Part shown: one piece after another, positions 6,285 to 15,006 of the stretch
Position numbering within the stretch: position 1 is the stretch's first letter
Layout: each line of letters starts with the position of its first letter
Source: Bacteroidales bacterium
GTDB taxonomy: Bacteria > Bacteroidota > Bacteroidia > Bacteroidales > S143-33
Direction: 5' to 3'
NCBI GenBank assembly: GCA_027031265.1
Contig: JALVRO010000179.1
Location: 1 to 35,474, forward strand
DNA: 35,474 bases
Notes under the pieces: model-generated
What the model saw: the letters and a program-made list of their open reading frames with translations, nothing else
What the model was told of the DNA's origin: nothing
Database searches by the model: none
Made by a program: the position numbers and the translations under genes

Positions 6285-8156
6285 TTACATCATCACCACA
6301 TTATCGCTCATATTGCGGTCTGTGCCGAGCTGGCCATCCAGCTCAATTTTTTGTGGCTTCTGCTGCAGGGGCACTGTGATAGTTATCTCCCGCCTGTCTT
6401 TCCACACATCCATTCGCCGCTCAATGACTTTCTGCGAACCATTTGCTAAGGTAATTGTTAGCTTCACTGGCATAGGCAGGCCACCCTTATTTTTTATTGT
6501 CACTGTTAGTTGTCCGTCAGTATAATCATAAATGGTTATTCCCAGGTCTGGATAAGCGAACTCAAAGAAATATGGACGCCAGAACCAGCTCAGATCCTGT
6601 CCCAGCACCTGGTTGAATGTGTAAAAGAAATCATAAGGATACGGATGCTTGTATTCCCAGCGCTGGGTATATTCCCTTAATGCTTTGAAAAATGCTTGCT
6701 CACCGAAGTACTGCACTAGCTGGTAAAAGGCAAAGGCAGGACGGTTGTAAGCAATATGGCGGTAGGCATTGCGGAAGTAGACAAAGCCTGTGCTTGCCAT
6801 GATTGGGAAATCGTCAATAGTGCCGGCTACAGAAGCATAGCGTCTGACCATATCACGGAAGATATTCTGGCATTTGTCCGGGAAGATGTCTTGCGCTACA
6901 AATCGCGGAATGAAATTAATTATTCCCTCGTCCATCCATGCGTAGAATGTCTCATTCGATCCTGTGAGGAATGGGAAATATGTGTGTCCTATTTCATGGG
7001 CTGTCACATAAGTATCGCCGCAGCTATCGGGGAAATTAGCCTCATTGACCATCATAGGATACTCCATTGCCCCGCCACCATTGAAAACAGTCATCTTTGG
7101 ATAAGGGAACGGCACCTTGAGAGTCTTATACGAATAATTCTCAATTATCTGGCGGGCCAGCCATGCCTTGCGCGCAAATTCTTTGTTCCCGGGGTTGTAT
7201 GCAGCACTGATAAATACATGGCGGCCATCGGGCATTTTTAGCCCTGAACCATCCCAGACATGATGATCAGACATGGCAAAGGCAAATTCTTCGATATGTT
7301 TTCCTTCAAAGATCCATGTCAGTGCCCCCTGTTTTTTGACCAGTATTTTACCTTTTTTCAGGTCTTTTGGTGTAATGATGTGGATAATCTCATCTGAGTT
7401 CTTAGCCTTGTTTATCCGCTCTATTATTTTCCTGTTAAATACTTGGTCCGGATTCATCAACACACCAGATGCCCATACAACATTTGGTGCGGGCACAGTG
7501 ATCTCCACATGAAAATTGTTTAGAGGATCATTAAAAAACTCCTGCATTCCAGTGAACGGGCGTGCGTCCCAGCCAAACACATCATCATACACGGCTATCT
7601 CCGGGTACCAGTATCCAATGAAGAAAGTTTTCTCATCATATTTCCCGTATCGAATTGGGCGCTTGGTAGGAAAAGGCTCTTCCCATGCTATCTCCACACG
7701 TGCCACGGAATGCGGAGGGATAGGCTTTTTTAACCTGACAAACATCAAATCGCTATAGTACCTGAGCTCCTCAGCCTTATACGATTGACTATCAATTGAG
7801 AATGAATTAATCTTCACTCCGTCGTGAATGTCTCCGGGCATGAGGGCAAAGTCGCGCATAGCGCCTTTTTTGAAGAAATCTTGATACACACGGATAACCA
7901 GTTGCTTGAGTGTGTCAGGACTGTCGTTGTAATACGTGATCACCTCCTCTCCTGTGAGGTAAGCCTTATCCGGGTCAAAGTTAGCTTTGATGTGATAATC
8001 AGCATGATTAATCCAATACTCAGGTCCAGGCACGCCGCTCTTGGTGCGTGTTCCTTTCTCAATAGCCCTCTGAAACTCCAGAGGCATGTATAAGCCCTGT
8101 GCACTAAGGCCAAAAGCAAAAACAGCCGCTAATAAGAAAACTACTACACGTTTCAT
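6285..8156 (-). CDS. Secreted M1-family (gluzincin) metallopeptidase
   Basis: The 623-residue product begins MKRVVVFLLAAVFAFGLSAQ, a signal peptide ending at an SAQ cleavage-like site, so it acts in the periplasm or at the cell surface. The zinc site is HEIGH (387-391) with the third ligand Glu410 in DEGI, 18 residues after the second His, as in M1 aminopeptidases. GAMEY (362-366) replaces the usual GAMEN exopeptidase motif. An N-terminal beta domain precedes it and a C-terminal region ends in a beta-rich segment. I chose the ATG at 8156 over the one 11 codons upstream because it gives a clean signal peptide and overlaps the preceding stop as ATGA. Peptide cleavage is likely; the substrate is unknown. 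Confidence 0.9.
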   Translation of the reverse strand: MKRVVVFLLAAVFAFGLSAQGLYMPLEFQRAIEKGTRTKSGVPGPEYWINHADYHIKANFDPDKAYLTGEEVITYYNDSPDTLKQLVIRVYQDFFKKGAMRDFALMPGDIHDGVKINSFSIDSQSYKAEELRYYSDLMFVRLKKPIPPHSVARVEIAWEEPFPTKRPIRYGKYDEKTFFIGYWYPEIAVYDDVFGWDARPFTGMQEFFNDPLNNFHVEITVPAPNVVWASGVLMNPDQVFNRKIIERINKAKNSDEIIHIITPKDLKKGKILVKKQGALTWIFEGKHIEEFAFAMSDHHVWDGSGLKMPDGRHVFISAAYNPGNKEFARKAWLARQIIENYSYKTLKVPFPYPKMTVFNGGGAMEYPMMVNEANFPDSCGDTYVTAHEIGHTYFPFLTGSNETFYAWMDEGIINFIPRFVAQDIFPDKCQNIFRDMVRRYASVAGTIDDFPIMASTGFVYFRNAYRHIAYNRPAFAFYQLVQYFGEQAFFKALREYTQRWEYKHPYPYDFFYTFNQVLGQDLSWFWRPYFFEFAYPDLGITIYDYTDGQLTVTIKNKGGLPMPVKLTITLANGSQKVIERRMDVWKDRREITITVPLQQKPQKIELDGQLGTDRNMSDNVVMM

Positions 8157-9538
8157 TTCAAAAGAATTTTTACGATTTTTTCTTTCCATTTGTTTGCAGG
8201 TGGATAACGGACTGGTAAATCAATCCAGAGGTTTTTGTGATAGACAGAACGCTTGTTGGAGAACGCCTCGAAGCTATACCATCCATGATAACGACCCATA
8301 CCGCTATTGCCGACACCGCCAAACGGTATGCGTGGGTTGACAAAGTGCATCAGAGTGTCGTTGATACTTGCTCCGCCTGATGTTGTGCGACTCAGGACAT
8401 AACGGGCCTTTCTTCTACTACGTGTGAAATAATAAAATGCCAGAGGTTTGGGACGGCTAACAACAAAATTTATTACCTCATCTATGTCTTCAAACTCCAT
8501 GACAGGCAATATGGGACCGAAAATTTCATACTTCATTACATCGCAGTCAGTGTTAACATCTGTCAGTATTGTAGGCTGGAAATAACGGTCTTCCACATCA
8601 TAGCCGCCTCCGTAATAGACCTGGCCACATTGCAGGTACTGTGCCAGGCGTTCAACGTTTTGTTTGTTAATAATACGTGGATAATGCTCTGTCTGGCGCT
8701 GGTCATGACCATAAAATTCTTCAATATACTGGACAATCAGTTTTAACAGTTCGTCCTTAACCCTGTGATGTACAAATAAATAATCAGGAGCTATGCAGGT
8801 CTGACCTGCGTTTGTCAGCTTGCCAAAGACAATGGATTTTGCAGCTAACTTGAGATTAGCGTCCTGGTCAACTATTGTAGGGCTTTTGCCTCCCAGTTCC
8901 AGTACAACGGGTGTCAAGTTCCTCGAAGCATAATTCATTACAACACGCCCTGTATTCGGGCTTCCTGTAAAGAAAATAAAGTCAAATGGTTCGGAGAGCA
9001 AAGCCTGGTTAACATCACGATGTCCCTGGAAGAGGGCAATGTACTGTGGGTCGAAAGTCTTTTCTATTATCTCTGCCATTACTTCGGAAGTATTAGCAGA
9101 ATAAGGCGAAGACTTGAGCACTGCAGTATTACCAGCAGCTATAGCCCCTACCAGCGGAGCAAAGAGGAGCTGGAATGGATAATTCCATGGCGAAATAATT
9201 AACACATTACCATAAGGCTCGTGGAGGATATAGCTATGACCGCTAAAAGCAGTCAAAGGCGTAGGGCGACGCTGGGGCCTGGCCCAGCGTCGTAGGTTGC
9301 GTATCATCAAGGAGATTTCCTCTAGGACAAAACCTATCTCTGTGGCATAGGATTCAAACCGGGACTTGTGCAAGTCTTGGTATAAAGCTTCTGTTATCTT
9401 GTCCTCATAGTCCATGACTGCCTGGCGCAGACTGCGCAGCTGCTGGAGACGAAAACTTATGTCCCGTGTCTTTCCTGATTGAAAGAATTGGCGCTGGAGC
9501 TCCAGAGTCTGTTGTATTTTTTGCTGTAGTTCAGACAT
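8153..9538 (-). CDS. Aldehyde dehydrogenase, ALDH3-like
   Basis: This 461-residue enzyme would oxidise an aldehyde to the acid with NAD(P)+. All catalytic residues are visible: Asn119 in ISPWNYPF, Glu214 in LELGGKSP, and the nucleophile Cys248 in NAGQTCIAPDY. The cofactor segment FTGSPNTGR (190-198) is also present. The length and the C-terminal hydrophobic/basic tail resemble class 3 (fatty and aromatic aldehyde) dehydrogenases rather than the longer ALDH1/2 type. Its stop overlaps the start of the metallopeptidase gene (ATGA), so the two are translationally coupled. Only a poor promoter-like box (TAAACTTTG, 9583-9591) is seen upstream. The physiological aldehyde is not evident from the context. 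Confidence 0.92.
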   Translation of the reverse strand: MSELQQKIQQTLELQRQFFQSGKTRDISFRLQQLRSLRQAVMDYEDKITEALYQDLHKSRFESYATEIGFVLEEISLMIRNLRRWARPQRRPTPLTAFSGHSYILHEPYGNVLIISPWNYPFQLLFAPLVGAIAAGNTAVLKSSPYSANTSEVMAEIIEKTFDPQYIALFQGHRDVNQALLSEPFDFIFFTGSPNTGRVVMNYASRNLTPVVLELGGKSPTIVDQDANLKLAAKSIVFGKLTNAGQTCIAPDYLFVHHRVKDELLKLIVQYIEEFYGHDQRQTEHYPRIINKQNVERLAQYLQCGQVYYGGGYDVEDRYFQPTILTDVNTDCDVMKYEIFGPILPVMEFEDIDEVINFVVSRPKPLAFYYFTRSRRKARYVLSRTTSGGASINDTLMHFVNPRIPFGGVGNSGMGRYHGWYSFEAFSNKRSVYHKNLWIDLPVRYPPANKWKEKIVKILLK

Positions 9539-9668
9539 AGTAGTAAAATGATTTTTCTAATTTCTAAAATTAAGTTTTTAGCAAAGTTTATAAAAACTAT
9601 AAAAATTTTTAAAGTTATAAAAAAATCAAAAATCCCCTAATCTTTTCCTTAAAATGATTTAAAATTTA

Positions 9669-9676
9669 TATTTTTG
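9669..9676 (+). promoter_or_regulatory. Putative -7 promoter element
   Basis: TATTTTTG matches TAnnTTTG and ends 19 nt before the ATG at 9696. The surrounding 9539-9695 region is very AT-rich, which raises the chance of a coincidental match, and no -33 TTTG is seen at the right spacing. Confidence 0.35.
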
Positions 9677-9695
9677 AAAAAAAAGCCATTTAATT

Positions 9696-11045
9696 ATGAA
9701 ATCTAAGATATTACTATTCTTAGCACTTTTTTTGTCTATCATACAAATATTCAGCCAACCCTACCGTCAAGGCTATATCATATTAAATGATGGTAGCCGT
9801 TTGAGCGTTTTTGTCGAGTACATTGACACAATAGAACCTGGTGATTTTATAAGATACAAGGCTACCCCAAATTCTAAAGCACTAAAAATTGCCCTATCAC
9901 GTGTTAAAGAATTTGCCAGTGGAGATAAAGTCTTCTTCAAAACGTATGTGAAAGTTGACCTGACTGGAAACAAAAAATTTTCTTCTGTTAAGAATTACAA
10001 TGATTTTTTCACCAGGGACACTATCTTCTTGCAGGTTATCTTTGATGGCCAAAAGCCTCTATATCGAGGTTTTTACAACAACAAAGAACTTTTTTACATA
10101 CAGAGAAATGGTAAGATTGAATTACTCGAAGCTCCTGAAATTGTGGTTAATAATAGAGCAATGGATCTTACTATAAACCAAATCATTAACAGTTACAATT
10201 ATAAGGTAAAAACAAACACAGTAGGAAAAGAAAAAATTATCACTTTTGAAACATACAAATACCAACTATCCTCTTACCTGTCAGATTGGCCAGGTATTAA
10301 GAAAAAAATACGTAATATCAGGTACAACTACTACAATCTTAAATACTTGTTTAAAAATTATTACGTATTCCAGCAAATAGGAGAATACAAACTCAATAAG
10401 ATGAGCAATGGGCAAATTGGAGTATTTGCAGGCGTATTAACTGAAAAAATTGATATAAAGAGCGATGTGAATATGTTTTATTATTTAACCAAACCAGATT
10501 TCCCCATATCATCAAGTTATTATGCAGGAGTATTTGCCCAGAATAACTTCAAACAAACCGGCTACCATTTCTCACTAAACTATGAGGTTGGTTACTATAG
10601 GCTTTACACAAAAAATATTTTTGTCAGTGCTGTAGAGGGAAACAAAAAACTCATTTATGGCTATAGTAGCGTGGACATGGAGTTTCTAAAATTACGCATA
10701 GCGGGAAAAATTAATCTTTTCCTTAGCCCCCAAACTGTGCTATCCATATACGGAGGTGGATCTTATACAATACCTATAAAAGCTGCAAATAATGTTATTG
10801 AATACGGCTTTGTCCTCTCTCATAGTTATGTCAGGAATTACGATGGCTTTTACTCTCCTTATCAAAAAGATTATAGCTATATACGTGATGAAGCAGGTGC
10901 TTTTGGCGGCATGAGCATACAAAGAGGCAGACTTGGACTAACTGCCTGGGCTGAGATAACTAATGGTTTTCTGAGTCCATTTCATCTCGTACATCGGAAC
11001 TATCTTTATGGCTTTACCCTATCGTTTACAATTCTAAAAGACTAA
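9696..11045 (+). CDS. Hypothetical secreted protein, probable outer-membrane beta-barrel
   Basis: This 449-residue protein starts with a signal peptide (MKSKILLFLALFLSIIQIFS, then QPYRQGYI). Residues 25-110 form a beta-rich segment of the kind that opens with GYIILNDGSRL, seen in many Bacteroidota secreted proteins. The second half (about 225-449) alternates aromatic and polar residues in short strands and ends YGFTLSFTILKD, consistent with a C-terminal membrane beta-barrel. I recognise no enzyme motif. The gene is visibly more AT-rich and richer in Lys, Asn and Tyr than its neighbours, which may indicate transfer or rapid divergence. It abuts the Nudix gene and probably shares its transcript. 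Confidence 0.75.
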   Translation: MKSKILLFLALFLSIIQIFSQPYRQGYIILNDGSRLSVFVEYIDTIEPGDFIRYKATPNSKALKIALSRVKEFASGDKVFFKTYVKVDLTGNKKFSSVKNYNDFFTRDTIFLQVIFDGQKPLYRGFYNNKELFYIQRNGKIELLEAPEIVVNNRAMDLTINQIINSYNYKVKTNTVGKEKIITFETYKYQLSSYLSDWPGIKKKIRNIRYNYYNLKYLFKNYYVFQQIGEYKLNKMSNGQIGVFAGVLTEKIDIKSDVNMFYYLTKPDFPISSSYYAGVFAQNNFKQTGYHFSLNYEVGYYRLYTKNIFVSAVEGNKKLIYGYSSVDMEFLKLRIAGKINLFLSPQTVLSIYGGGSYTIPIKAANNVIEYGFVLSHSYVRNYDGFYSPYQKDYSYIRDEAGAFGGMSIQRGRLGLTAWAEITNGFLSPFHLVHRNYLYGFTLSFTILKD

Positions 11046-11054
11046 GTGTCAGCA

Positions 11055-11609
11055 ATGGAAAAATGGAAATTACTTGACAAGAAGCTATTGATTGACACTC
11101 CTATGTTTGACATGTACAGGTATCATCTTTTACATTCTGAGAAAAAAACAGAGCATAACTTTTTTATCATAGAGACTTTTGACTGGGTTAATGTTATTCC
11201 AATCACGCCAGAAGGTAATATTGTATTAATCAAGCAATACCGTGCCGGTAGCGATTCGATAACACTGGAGATACCCGGCGGTGTGATGGATAAGGACGAA
11301 GACCCTATCATGACTGCCAGACGCGAGCTAGAGGAAGAGACCGGTTATATTAATGGTGAGTACCAGCTACTGGGCACAGCTTACCCTAACCCAGCTTTTC
11401 TGAAAAACAAAATCCATTTTGTGCTGGCGCGTAATGTTGTGCCGCAGGGAAAAATCAACTTTGACCCATCGGAATATATTGAGACAGAGGTTGTGCCTTT
11501 GTCTAATATACCCAGCCTAATAGCCGGAGGACAAATTCGTCATGCTTTGGCAATCACAGCTTTTGTTTATCTCGAAATAAATGGCTGTTGTGGATTCTCG
11601 ATGCACTGA
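11055..11609 (+). CDS. Nudix hydrolase, ADP-ribose pyrophosphatase-like
   Basis: The 184-residue product contains a perfect Nudix box at residues 76-98: G, five residues, Glu82, seven residues, then R-E-L-E-E-E-T-G-Y. These residues bind Mg2+ and cleave a nucleoside diphosphate linked to another group. QYRAGSDSITLEIPGG just before the box and the Pro-containing LGTAYPNPAFL segment about 17 residues after it fit the ADP-sugar pyrophosphatase subgroup. A GTG at 11046 directly abuts the preceding stop codon, but the ATG at 11055 is a more natural start. The gene ends at a strong terminator. The exact substrate cannot be read from the sequence. Confidence 0.88.
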   Translation: MEKWKLLDKKLLIDTPMFDMYRYHLLHSEKKTEHNFFIIETFDWVNVIPITPEGNIVLIKQYRAGSDSITLEIPGGVMDKDEDPIMTARRELEEETGYINGEYQLLGTAYPNPAFLKNKIHFVLARNVVPQGKINFDPSEYIETEVVPLSNIPSLIAGGQIRHALAITAFVYLEINGCCGFSMH

Positions 11610-11615
11610 AAACAA

Positions 11616-11647
11616 AAAAGGCGGACACACGAATGCGTCCGCCTTTT
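11616..11647. terminator. Bidirectional intrinsic terminator
   Basis: AAAAGGCGGAC (11616-11626) pairs perfectly with GTCCGCCTTTT (11637-11647) around a 10-nt loop. With A runs on the left and T runs on the right it can stop transcription on both strands, serving the Nudix gene (+) and the end of the complex I operon (-). Confidence 0.85.
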
Positions 11648-11665
11648 ATACTTATCCGGAGATAA

Positions 11666-12010
11666 TTACTTCTTATTGACAACCTTGTATAACTCCCAAT
11701 AAAAATCAGGCTCTCCGTATTTTTTACCTTTATCTGTGAGCTGGAGCCAGTAAGCCACGCTAACAATGTCGCCTTCTGTAGTCTTCAGACGTCTGCTGTA
11801 TACAGCGTACACAGTATTGAACATAATGTCTGTCACTGCAACCGTAAATGTTCCGTCCTGGTTCTCGACAATTTTTACCTCGTAACCATTATGCTCCAAT
11901 AATTTCTGTATGAATTCCTTGCGCTGTGCGTCTACTTTATCTTCCACAACGGAGCAACGGACGCCGTCGATTTCTTTGATGATATGTGTGTTTTTATTTA
12001 AAAGTGCCAT
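11666..12010 (-). CDS. Hypothetical small protein at the end of the nuo operon
   Basis: This 114-residue soluble protein has no signal peptide or membrane segment. It starts MALLNKNTHIIKEIDGVRCS and has an acidic/aromatic C-terminal half with GEPDFYWELYKVVNKK. I recognise no family. It lies 14 nt downstream of nuoN on the same strand, and the transcript ends at the terminator at 11616-11647, so it is very probably co-transcribed with complex I. Whether it has anything to do with the enzyme is unknown; an assembly or regulatory role is only conjecture. Composition and codon use do not stand out from the operon. Confidence 0.8.
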   Translation of the reverse strand: MALLNKNTHIIKEIDGVRCSVVEDKVDAQRKEFIQKLLEHNGYEVKIVENQDGTFTVAVTDIMFNTVYAVYSRRLKTTEGDIVSVAYWLQLTDKGKKYGEPDFYWELYKVVNKK

Positions 12011-12024
12011 ATATCAATTATTTT

Positions 12025-13452
12025 TTAGTGCAACAGATCTTTTGCCAGAGAAACAATGAACTCAAAAATATTGCTTGCAAAACCAACGTAAATGATACCA
12101 ATTGCTGTAATAAACAAACTAATTCTCATTGGCCATGTACTACGAAATTTCTCAACAGGCTCGTCATTAGGATCGATGAACATTGCCTTGACCACCTTCA
12201 GATAATAATAAAGGGAGATAGTAGCGTTGAGTGCAGCTATTACGACCAGGATATAAAATCCCTGACTTGCTGCTGACGTAAAGAGGAAGAATTTACCAAA
12301 GAAACCAGCCAGTGGTGGAATACCGGCCAATGAGAACAAAGCCAGCATCATTACCAGGCTAAGCAGTGGATTAGTCTTGTACAGACCTCGATAACCTGAG
12401 ATTGTCTCTACACCCGATGCATTATAGATAGCTTCTACTACACCGAAAGCTGCCAGGTTTGTAAACACGTATATAAGCATGAAATAAACGACCGAAGTCA
12501 TACCAATATCATTATTACCCATCACACCCAGGAGGAGGAAACCAACCTGTGTGATAGATGAGAAAGCCAGAAAGCGCTTGATATTATCCTGGCGCAATGC
12601 AAACAAGTTACCAATTGTTATTGTCACGATGACCAGGGCATATAGTATCCACTCCCATGACTGGCTAATATTCTTGAACACAGAAAAAAGAATAATCACT
12701 AGGATAAAAGCAGCAGCACCCTTTGAGACAACAGACAGGAAAGCAGTTATATTTATCGGAGCTCCTTCATAAACATCTGCTGTCCACAGATGGAATGGCA
12801 CGATTGACAGCTTAAACCCAAGACCACTGAGGAAGAATATAAAGCCCAGCACAATCAGGGGTGTGGTCTTTACCTGCAGAGCTATATCTGAAAAATAAAT
12901 AGATCCTGTTGCAGCATAGATAAGCGACAGGCCAAAGAGCATAACGCCCGATGACATAGCAGACAGGAGTATGAGCTTAACACCTGCCTCGGCTGATTTG
13001 CTCTTCATCCTGTCATAAGCAGCCAATCCTGCGACTGGTATACTGGCTGTCTCCAGACCAATGTAGAAAATAACAAAATCACCAGCCGAAATCATAAAGT
13101 CCATGCCTATAAGCGTGAACATAATAAGAACGAAAAACTCTGAGACTTTCCATGAATTTTCAGGTTTGCTAAGATACCCGGTCGACTGCAGAAAAATAAG
13201 TAACACAGCCAGATTCAAGATGTCTTTCATAAAATCAGTCATGCGCGTACTCTGGAAAGAACCTCCAAAGAGTGTTCCGCCATTGGCTGGGATAAAGCCC
13301 ACAAGTGTCACGATAGTAAAGACAACCAGCGAGACAGTGATCATTGATTTTTTCCTGTCCTCTGGAACGAAAAGATCTGCGAACAAAACACCAATGGCAG
13401 CTATTGTCAACAACAACTCATGCCTTAGCAATATGATTGAATGTAAATCCAT
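12025..13452 (-). CDS. nuoN: NADH-quinone oxidoreductase subunit N
   Basis: This 475-residue antiporter-like subunit of the complex I membrane arm has about 14 transmembrane segments. Key charged residues within helices are seen in FYIGLETASIPVAGLAAYDR (the conserved Glu of TM5) and KLSIVPFHLWTADVYEGAP (the conserved Lys of TM7 and the broken helix). It takes part in proton translocation coupled to quinone reduction. It starts 29 nt after nuoM and is the last nuo gene. Length is normal for NuoN. Confidence 0.95.
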   Translation of the reverse strand: MDLHSIILLRHELLLTIAAIGVLFADLFVPEDRKKSMITVSLVVFTIVTLVGFIPANGGTLFGGSFQSTRMTDFMKDILNLAVLLIFLQSTGYLSKPENSWKVSEFFVLIMFTLIGMDFMISAGDFVIFYIGLETASIPVAGLAAYDRMKSKSAEAGVKLILLSAMSSGVMLFGLSLIYAATGSIYFSDIALQVKTTPLIVLGFIFFLSGLGFKLSIVPFHLWTADVYEGAPINITAFLSVVSKGAAAFILVIILFSVFKNISQSWEWILYALVIVTITIGNLFALRQDNIKRFLAFSSITQVGFLLLGVMGNNDIGMTSVVYFMLIYVFTNLAAFGVVEAIYNASGVETISGYRGLYKTNPLLSLVMMLALFSLAGIPPLAGFFGKFFLFTSAASQGFYILVVIAALNATISLYYYLKVVKAMFIDPNDEPVEKFRSTWPMRISLFITAIGIIYVGFASNIFEFIVSLAKDLLH

Positions 13453-13481
13453 TGTCCTGTATTTTGTTTAAATATTCTTAA

Positions 13482-14978
13482 TTAACCACCTAAGATTTTA
13501 AGCATAATTGGTTTTAGACTTCCTAAAATTGTATTAGTCAGCCATACTGGATAAAGGCCAATGCCAAGCATTGACACCACAAGTGTTATGGTGCTGAGTT
13601 TTTCATACCATGTAGCATCTTTAAGCTTGAGATGCTCTTCATTTTTGATCGGTCCCATAAGCATGATTCCAACGAAACGCAGGATATAAACTGCTGTTAC
13701 CACAATGGAAGAAATAACAATAATCGTTGCTACCCTGTGGAACAGGTCATGATGCATAAAAGCTCCTGCAAAGATATTCAGCTCTGCGACAAATCCACTA
13801 AAGCCAGGCAAACCCAGAGAAGCAAAGCCTGCTAAGACATACATAGTACCAAGGAAAGGTATCACACGCAGCAGGCCACCCATCTCATAAACATTTCTCG
13901 TATGGGTACGTCCGTATATCATACCAATCAAAGCGAAGAACAGCGCTGTCATTATACCGTGTGAAATCATCTGCAGGATAGCTCCGTCTATTGCTGTGGC
14001 ATTCATCATCAACAGACCAAAGGTAATCATACCCACGTGACTAACAGATGAATAAGCATTAATATACTTGAGGTCCTTCTGCATAATAGCACCAAAAGCA
14101 CCATAAATAACGCTTGTTGCTGTGAGAATGATGAAGAACCAGCCCATCTCATGTGCAGCCTCTGGCATTAAGAAAATAGCAACACGGAACACACCATAAG
14201 TACCGAGCTTCATCAACACGCCTGCGTGAAGCATTGATACTGCTGTTGGAGCTGAAGCATGACCATCGGGAGACCATGTGTGGAATGGAAACAAAGCACC
14301 CAGTACGCCAAAGCCCACAAATGTCAGTGGGAAGAATAGGCGTTGTGCTTTCAAAGGTATTTTGTACCTGGCTATCTCGTACATATTAAATGTGTGATGG
14401 CCATCGATAGTCGGTGTATTGAAATAAATACCAAGCAGTCCGGCAATGATAAGAGCCGAACCAGCCATCAACATCAAAGTAAGTTTCATGGCATGTGCTT
14501 CCTTAGGTCCGCTACCCCATATACCTATGAGCAAATACATAGGGATCACAGCCAGCTCATAATAAAGCAGCATGGTGAACAGGTCATAAGAAATAAAGAA
14601 CCCGAACACACCTGTTGCCAATATTATCAATGATATGAAAAATTCCCTGTGCAGGTTCTCCATGGTCCAAGACACAAACACGCCAGCAAAAATCACTATA
14701 GCTGTAAGCAAAATCATGGCAACGGCAATGCCGTCCACTCCCACAGCATAATGGATATTAAGCGTAGGGAACCAAACTTTGTCCGAGACAAAAATCATCT
14801 TGTGTAGGTCATTCACACCAAAATGTGACAGGTAATAATACATCAGCCATGAAGCCAACAACAGCTGAATTGTCATTCCTATTGCCGCTATAACCCGTGT
14901 GGTCTTGATGCTTTTGGAGAAAAGTATCACAACAACTGTCAGCAGCGGCACTATTATAAACAGATTCAGTATATTCAC
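13482..14978 (-). CDS. nuoM: NADH-quinone oxidoreductase subunit M
   Basis: This antiporter-like membrane subunit of complex I has about 14 transmembrane segments. LLYYELAVIPMYLLIG holds the conserved TM5 Glu, and FPFHTWSPDGHASAPTAVS is the TM7-8 signature. No ATG is available near the 5' end. I chose the GTG at 14978 (giving VNILNLFIIVPL, 498 or 499 residues), which leaves a 28-nt gap after nuoL. A GTG at 15014 would add 12 mostly Lys/Thr residues encoded by an A-rich run and would overlap nuoL by 8 nt; I consider it less likely. The neighbours nuoL and nuoN fix its identity. Confidence 0.93.
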   Translation of the reverse strand: MNILNLFIIVPLLTVVVILFSKSIKTTRVIAAIGMTIQLLLASWLMYYYLSHFGVNDLHKMIFVSDKVWFPTLNIHYAVGVDGIAVAMILLTAIVIFAGVFVSWTMENLHREFFISLIILATGVFGFFISYDLFTMLLYYELAVIPMYLLIGIWGSGPKEAHAMKLTLMLMAGSALIIAGLLGIYFNTPTIDGHHTFNMYEIARYKIPLKAQRLFFPLTFVGFGVLGALFPFHTWSPDGHASAPTAVSMLHAGVLMKLGTYGVFRVAIFLMPEAAHEMGWFFIILTATSVIYGAFGAIMQKDLKYINAYSSVSHVGMITFGLLMMNATAIDGAILQMISHGIMTALFFALIGMIYGRTHTRNVYEMGGLLRVIPFLGTMYVLAGFASLGLPGFSGFVAELNIFAGAFMHHDLFHRVATIIVISSIVVTAVYILRFVGIMLMGPIKNEEHLKLKDATWYEKLSTITLVVSMLGIGLYPVWLTNTILGSLKPIMLKILGG

Positions 14979-15006
14979 TTTCGTTAGTTTTTTTTTTGTT
15001 AAACAT

